Shown: positions 58,639-61,489 of the stretch, in pieces
Numbering within the stretch: position 1 is the stretch's first letter
Layout of the letters: each line of letters starts with the position of its first letter
Assembly (NCBI RefSeq): GCF_017377715.1
Contig: NZ_JAFVMF010000021.1
Span: forward strand, 1 to 61,489
Reading direction: 5' to 3'
DNA length: 61,489 nucleotides
Origin: Acetobacter sacchari
Lineage (GTDB): Bacteria > Pseudomonadota > Alphaproteobacteria > Acetobacterales > Acetobacteraceae
The notes under the pieces: generated by a model
Database searches by the model: none
Told to the model about the DNA's origin: nothing
What the model saw: the letters and a program-made list of their open reading frames with translations, nothing else
Position numbers and translations under genes: made by a program

Positions 58639-59286
58639 ATGACCAGCGCCATCTCCGGCCCGGACGACGGGTCCGGCGCGGCTTCAGCAAGCCGCCCTCT
58701 TCTGGTGCTGGCTTCGGCATCGCCCCGCAGATTGTCCCTGCTGGCGCAAATCGGCCTCACCCCCGATCGAGTCGACGCCGCCGATCTGGACGAGACGCCA
58801 GCCCCCCGGGAGCTGCCGCTTCCGTACGCCCGCAGACTCGCCGTGGAAAAAGCAGCCGTAGTCGCTGCACGCACGGATGAGCCCGCGTTGATTCTCGCCG
58901 CCGATACGGTCGTGTCCATGGGGCGCCGTATTCTGCCGAAAGCGGAAGATCGCGATACGGCCCGAACCTGTCTCGAATTGCTGTCCGGGCGCCGCCACAC
59001 CGTCGTCACCGCAGTCGCGCTTGCGCCCAGCGGCGCATGGTCCGAGGGGCGGCGTTGCGTGCGCGCCGTTGAAACTACCGTGACCTTTTCCCGCCTGACG
59101 GAGCGTCAGATCGAGGGTCTTCTCGACCTTGGAGATTGGAACGGCAAGGCGGGTGGTTATGCGCTGCAGGGCCACGCCGCGTCCTTCATTCGTTTTGTCT
59201 CGGGCAGCCCATCCGCCGTCATCGGTCTGCCGCTGTTCGAAACCGCGCAATTGCTGCGTGGCCAGAAAGGCGCATGGCTGACCTGA
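58639..59286 (+). CDS. maf: Maf-family nucleoside triphosphate pyrophosphatase
   Basis: A 215-residue house-cleaning pyrophosphatase acting on modified or m7G-type/dTTP nucleotides depending on subfamily. LASASPRRLSLL is the phosphate-binding start motif, ILAADTVVSMGRRILPKAED the central motif, SGRRHTVVTAVAL a further block, and WNGKAGGYALQG closes the active site. Seven bases separate it from infA, and its end overlaps rng by 13 bases, so the genes are co-transcribed. The subfamily is not assigned. Confidence 0.93.
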   Translation: MTSAISGPDDGSGAASASRPLLVLASASPRRLSLLAQIGLTPDRVDAADLDETPAPRELPLPYARRLAVEKAAVVAARTDEPALILAADTVVSMGRRILPKAEDRDTARTCLELLSGRRHTVVTAVALAPSGAWSEGRRCVRAVETTVTFSRLTERQIEGLLDLGDWNGKAGGYALQGHAASFIRFVSGSPSAVIGLPLFETAQLLRGQKGAWLT

Positions 59287-60380
59287 AGCGCTCGCTTCGC
59301 GTCGCCTGCTCGCCGGGCGAAGCACGAATTGCGGTCGTCGAGGATGGCGTGCTGCGCGATTTCGCCCTGTGGCGTCCGGGCCGTCCGGACGGTGTGGGCG
59401 ACGTTTATCGCGGACGCGTCGCCAAAGTCGCGCCCGCGCTGGGCGGCTCTTTCATCGCATTGGGTGGCGGGACGGACGGATTTCTCTCCGGCCATGACGG
59501 CGCGCCGCCGCTGGTCGAGGGCGAGTCGATTCTGGTGTCGGTGGTCCGTGCGCCGATGGGGGGCAAGGGACCCCGCCTTAAAATCGCGGGCGACGCCCCG
59601 GCCTCAGGTGAAACTGGCCTGCTGACGCGCGGACCGTCTCCACTGGAGCGTCTTGCAAGCCGCTGGGACGGCCCCATAGTCATCGACCATTCCAGCTTCA
59701 CTGCACGCGTCCCTGCGGCCCTGCGCGCACGCGTGCAACGTGTCCCGCAGGCGTTCGATGACGGTGTCGAAGACGCCGTGCAGGCGCTGGGCGTCTACGA
59801 AGTAGTGCTGCCCAGCGGCATGAGCGCCACGATCACGCCGACGCCTGCTCTGGTGGCGATCGACATGGACAGCGCTGCCGCATCGGGGGCCGCCAACGCC
59901 AAGCAGACGGCGCAGTTCGCGGCGAATCGCGATGCGCTTCCCGTGCTGCTGGATCAGATCAGGCTGCGCAATCTGTCGGGGGCGATCCTGATCGATCCGG
60001 CGGGCCTGAACCAACGCAAGCGACAGGCCCTGCGCGAGGCGGTCGAGGCGGCTTTGCGAGATGATCCGTTGCGCCCGCGCTGTCTCGGCGTGACGGGGCT
60101 TGGCCTGATCGAAATCGTCCGTGCGCGGGTGCACCCGCCGCTTCACGAATTGCTGTTGAGTGCACACGGGCAGGCCCTTGCGGCGCTTCGCGCCGCGGTC
60201 GTGAGGTATGCGGGCCGCCCCGATGCGCGGCCGGCGCTTCGGGCCGGTTCCGGTGTATTCGCCGCCCTTGAGGGCGATCCTGAGGCGATGTCCGATCTGC
60301 GCGGCTGGTTGGCCGTCCCCCTCGATCTGCGACTCGACCCGTCGCTGCCGCCTCTTTCGTGGAGTTTCTCCGATGAATAA
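59274..60380 (+). CDS. rng: Ribonuclease E/G family protein
   Basis: A 368-residue RNase G-like protein acting in RNA processing. The S1 region (DVYRGRVAKVAPALGGSFIALGGGTDGFLSG) and the RNase E/G core are recognisable: SGMSATITPTPALVAIDMDSA carries the metal-binding Asp, followed by LRNLSGAILIDPAGL. It is shorter than E. coli RNase G and appears to lack the zinc-link region. This compact form is usual at this locus in Alphaproteobacteria. ATG 59274 overlaps maf, and the end overlaps yacG by eight bases. Confidence 0.88.
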   Translation: MADLKRSLRVACSPGEARIAVVEDGVLRDFALWRPGRPDGVGDVYRGRVAKVAPALGGSFIALGGGTDGFLSGHDGAPPLVEGESILVSVVRAPMGGKGPRLKIAGDAPASGETGLLTRGPSPLERLASRWDGPIVIDHSSFTARVPAALRARVQRVPQAFDDGVEDAVQALGVYEVVLPSGMSATITPTPALVAIDMDSAAASGAANAKQTAQFAANRDALPVLLDQIRLRNLSGAILIDPAGLNQRKRQALREAVEAALRDDPLRPRCLGVTGLGLIEIVRARVHPPLHELLLSAHGQALAALRAAVVRYAGRPDARPALRAGSGVFAALEGDPEAMSDLRGWLAVPLDLRLDPSLPPLSWSFSDE

Positions 60381-60567
60381 GTCCAGCCTCTGCCCGATCT
60401 GCGGTCGCGCAGCGGAACGCGGCTTCACCCCGTTCTGCTCCAAACGCTGCGCCGACGTCGATCTCGGCCGCTGGTTCTCTGGCGATTACCGCGTGCCGGG
60501 CCCTCCGGCGGACGATGACGAGTCGGATTCCAGCATCGCTGGACCCTCGGAAGAGAAAATGGAGTGA
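60373..60567 (+). CDS. yacG: DNA gyrase inhibitor YacG (zinc-binding)
   Basis: A 64-residue protein. CPIC and CSKRC (Cys 7, 10, 22 and 26) form the zinc knuckle, followed by DVDLGRWFSGDYRVPG, the family hallmark. An acidic C-terminal tail (DDDESDSS) ends it. In E. coli YacG binds GyrB and inhibits gyrase. ATG 60373 overlaps the rng stop, and tRNA-Phe follows. Confidence 0.93.
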   Translation: MNKSSLCPICGRAAERGFTPFCSKRCADVDLGRWFSGDYRVPGPPADDDESDSSIAGPSEEKME

Positions 60568-60637
60568 CGGGTTGATCTTGGCGCGCGGGCAGGTTAAACG
60601 CTCGCCACGCGCAGCGTTCCTGTGTTGCACGCCGGGC

Positions 60638-60713
60638 GCCCAAGTAGCTCAGTTGGTAGAGCATGCGACTGAAAATCGCAGTGTCGGTGGTTCGATTCCG
60701 CCCTTGGGCACCA
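60638..60713 (+). tRNA. tRNA-Phe (GAA)
   Basis: The acceptor stem pairs GCCCAAG with CTTGGGC, discriminator A, with CCA encoded. The anticodon loop is CTGAAAA, giving GAA, and the T arm contains GGTTCGATTCC. Length is 76 bases. Integrase fragments follow directly, so its 3' end was probably an attachment site. Confidence 0.96.
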
Positions 60714-60790
60714 TTTTCCCCAGACATCGCAGACGACGGCCAATCCTGAGACGCTAAAGGTTCTATACGTTACAGGAACCCGTTTTTGTA

Positions 60791-61160
60791 ATGCATTGGC
60801 GTGACGCATTGCGTTACGGCGGCAACGTTCTGCGGCGTGGCGACCGATGGTTTTCCCGGTGTCGTGTCCCCTCCGAGTTTGTGCAGTCTGTCGGCAAGCG
60901 TGAGGTCGTCTACGCTCTCGGAACCGGGGATCGTGACGTTGCGCGATATCTCGCGTCGGCTATACGGCTTCGTCCGGGTCATATTTGGCGAAGGGTCGAT
61001 GACAGCAGAATAAGCCACGGCACGTCATTGCCGAGATTGTGAAACGCTGGCTCCGGCCCACCGCATGAAGACCGGCAAGGAGCATCGCGTGTCATGGTCT
61101 GATGGCGCTGTGGCTATCTTGCAGGATGTGCGGCCTCTGCGGGAGATGATGGGACGCGGA
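60791..61160 (+). pseudogene. Remnants of tyrosine integrase(s) beside tRNA-Phe
   Basis: Two pieces in different frames. From 60791 an N-terminal piece reads GGNVLRRGDRWFSRCRVPSEF and GKREVVYALGTGDRDVARYLASAIR, like the DUF6538-type start of phage-type integrases. From about 61063 a piece reads RMKTGKEHRVSWSDGAVAIL, like the catalytic-domain block of P4-type integrases. The central part, the catalytic RHRY box region and the active Tyr are missing. This is a decayed integration module; the pieces could derive from one gene or two. Confidence 0.7.
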
Positions 61161-61166
61161 AAAATT

Positions 61167-61438
61167 TTATCCAAACAGGAACCGATGAGCCTCTTCGTAT
61201 TGCGAAATTATGGTTTTGTTCATGTGTTCGTTTTCGAATAAATCGTCTTTACTTATCAATTTTCTAACTTTCTCTTTCGTTTCAATTTCAAGTAATGTGA
61301 GTGGATCGAGGAAAGTCGTAAGCATTTTTGTATGAATATTTTTCTTGTTCATTTCCAGGGAGTTGTCGGATAATTCTTTGGACTTTATTATGTAAGTGAT
61401 CATTTTAGATAAATACTTCTTTTGCGGCGGGATGTTAA
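61167..61438 (-). pseudogene. AT-rich gene fragment of unknown function, cut by the IS
   Basis: The frame runs from the IS junction (61438) to a stop at 61167, giving about 90 residues without a native start; the first in-frame ATG is at 61403. The sequence is Lys/Ile/Asn-rich (IPPQKKYLSKMITYIIKSK, then LEIETKEKVRKLISKDDLFE) and the DNA is far more AT-rich than the rest of the window, pointing to foreign origin. I do not recognise the family. Confidence 0.55.
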
Positions 61439-61489
61439 GAGCCTGTTTGGAAAATCGGTCTGATGTGATTCAAGCTCTGGATGTGGACG
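61439..61489 (+). mobile_element. Terminal fragment of the same insertion sequence (right edge)
   Basis: These bases repeat the left-edge element in inverted orientation with no mismatch over 51 bases. The preceding triplet TAA fits a TNA target. It interrupts the AT-rich fragment at 61167-61438. Both edges are the same terminus of the IS, so the window is bounded by two copies facing outward. Confidence 0.75.

Overview
This is a roughly 61.5 kb, GC-rich chromosomal segment that looks like an acetic acid bacterium (Alphaproteobacteria, Acetobacteraceae). The indicators are the alphaproteobacterial gene orders popZ-valS, rimP-nusA-ylxR-infB-rbfA and infA-maf-rng-yacG-tRNA-Phe, an alpha-amino-acid ester hydrolase of the kind known from Acetobacter, AcnA-type aconitase, and a Hint-domain surface protein. 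The genus cannot be fixed from the sequence alone.

Both ends are the same 51-base sequence in inverted orientation (2-52 and 61439-61489). Each starts GAGCCTG at its inner edge and abuts a TNA triplet, as expected for the ends of an IS5/IS1031-type insertion sequence. The window therefore seems to be a stretch between two copies of one IS, and each copy cuts a gene: a Hint-domain surface protein on the left and an AT-rich unknown gene on the right.

Layout. 0-7.8 kb: truncated Hint protein, a reverse-strand aromatic-acid-type efflux set (FUSC, DUF1656, HlyD), a GNAT-like protein and an SDR. 7.9-15.7 kb: glucokinase, tRNA-Cys, an isoaspartyl-methyltransferase-like protein, TolC, PopZ, ValS. 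16-24 kb: two CocE-family serine hydrolases with MsrA, a LysR regulator and a TonB-dependent receptor, plausibly a scavenging locus for an esterified or acylated nutrient. 24.2-26.1 kb: FAD monooxygenase and divergent TetR regulator with a clear palindromic operator. 26.3-34 kb: CcmBA, aconitase, an amino-acid ABC importer with fused binding protein and permease, and a LysR regulator.

34.1-37.1 kb holds a three-gene reverse-strand unit: a membrane-anchored Clp/HSP100-type AAA+ ATPase between two single-pass, mostly periplasmic proteins of unknown family. It is my best candidate for an undescribed system. 37.3-43.4 kb is the translation/transcription operon rimP-nusA-ylxR-infB-rbfA, with a terminator-like hairpin right at its beginning. 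43.6-49.4 kb: aldehyde dehydrogenase, then a lipid A/Kdo operon with a DUF374-WaaA fusion, LpxK and an LpxL-like acyltransferase. 49.6-55.9 kb: unknown small protein, CPA1 antiporter, periplasmic nucleoside hydrolase with a changed metal motif, a tiny secreted Cys-repeat protein, and DadA. 56.1-60.7 kb: hisG-hisD, infA-maf-rng-yacG and tRNA-Phe. Beyond the tRNA lie fragments of tyrosine integrases and AT-rich DNA, the eroded remains of an integrated element.
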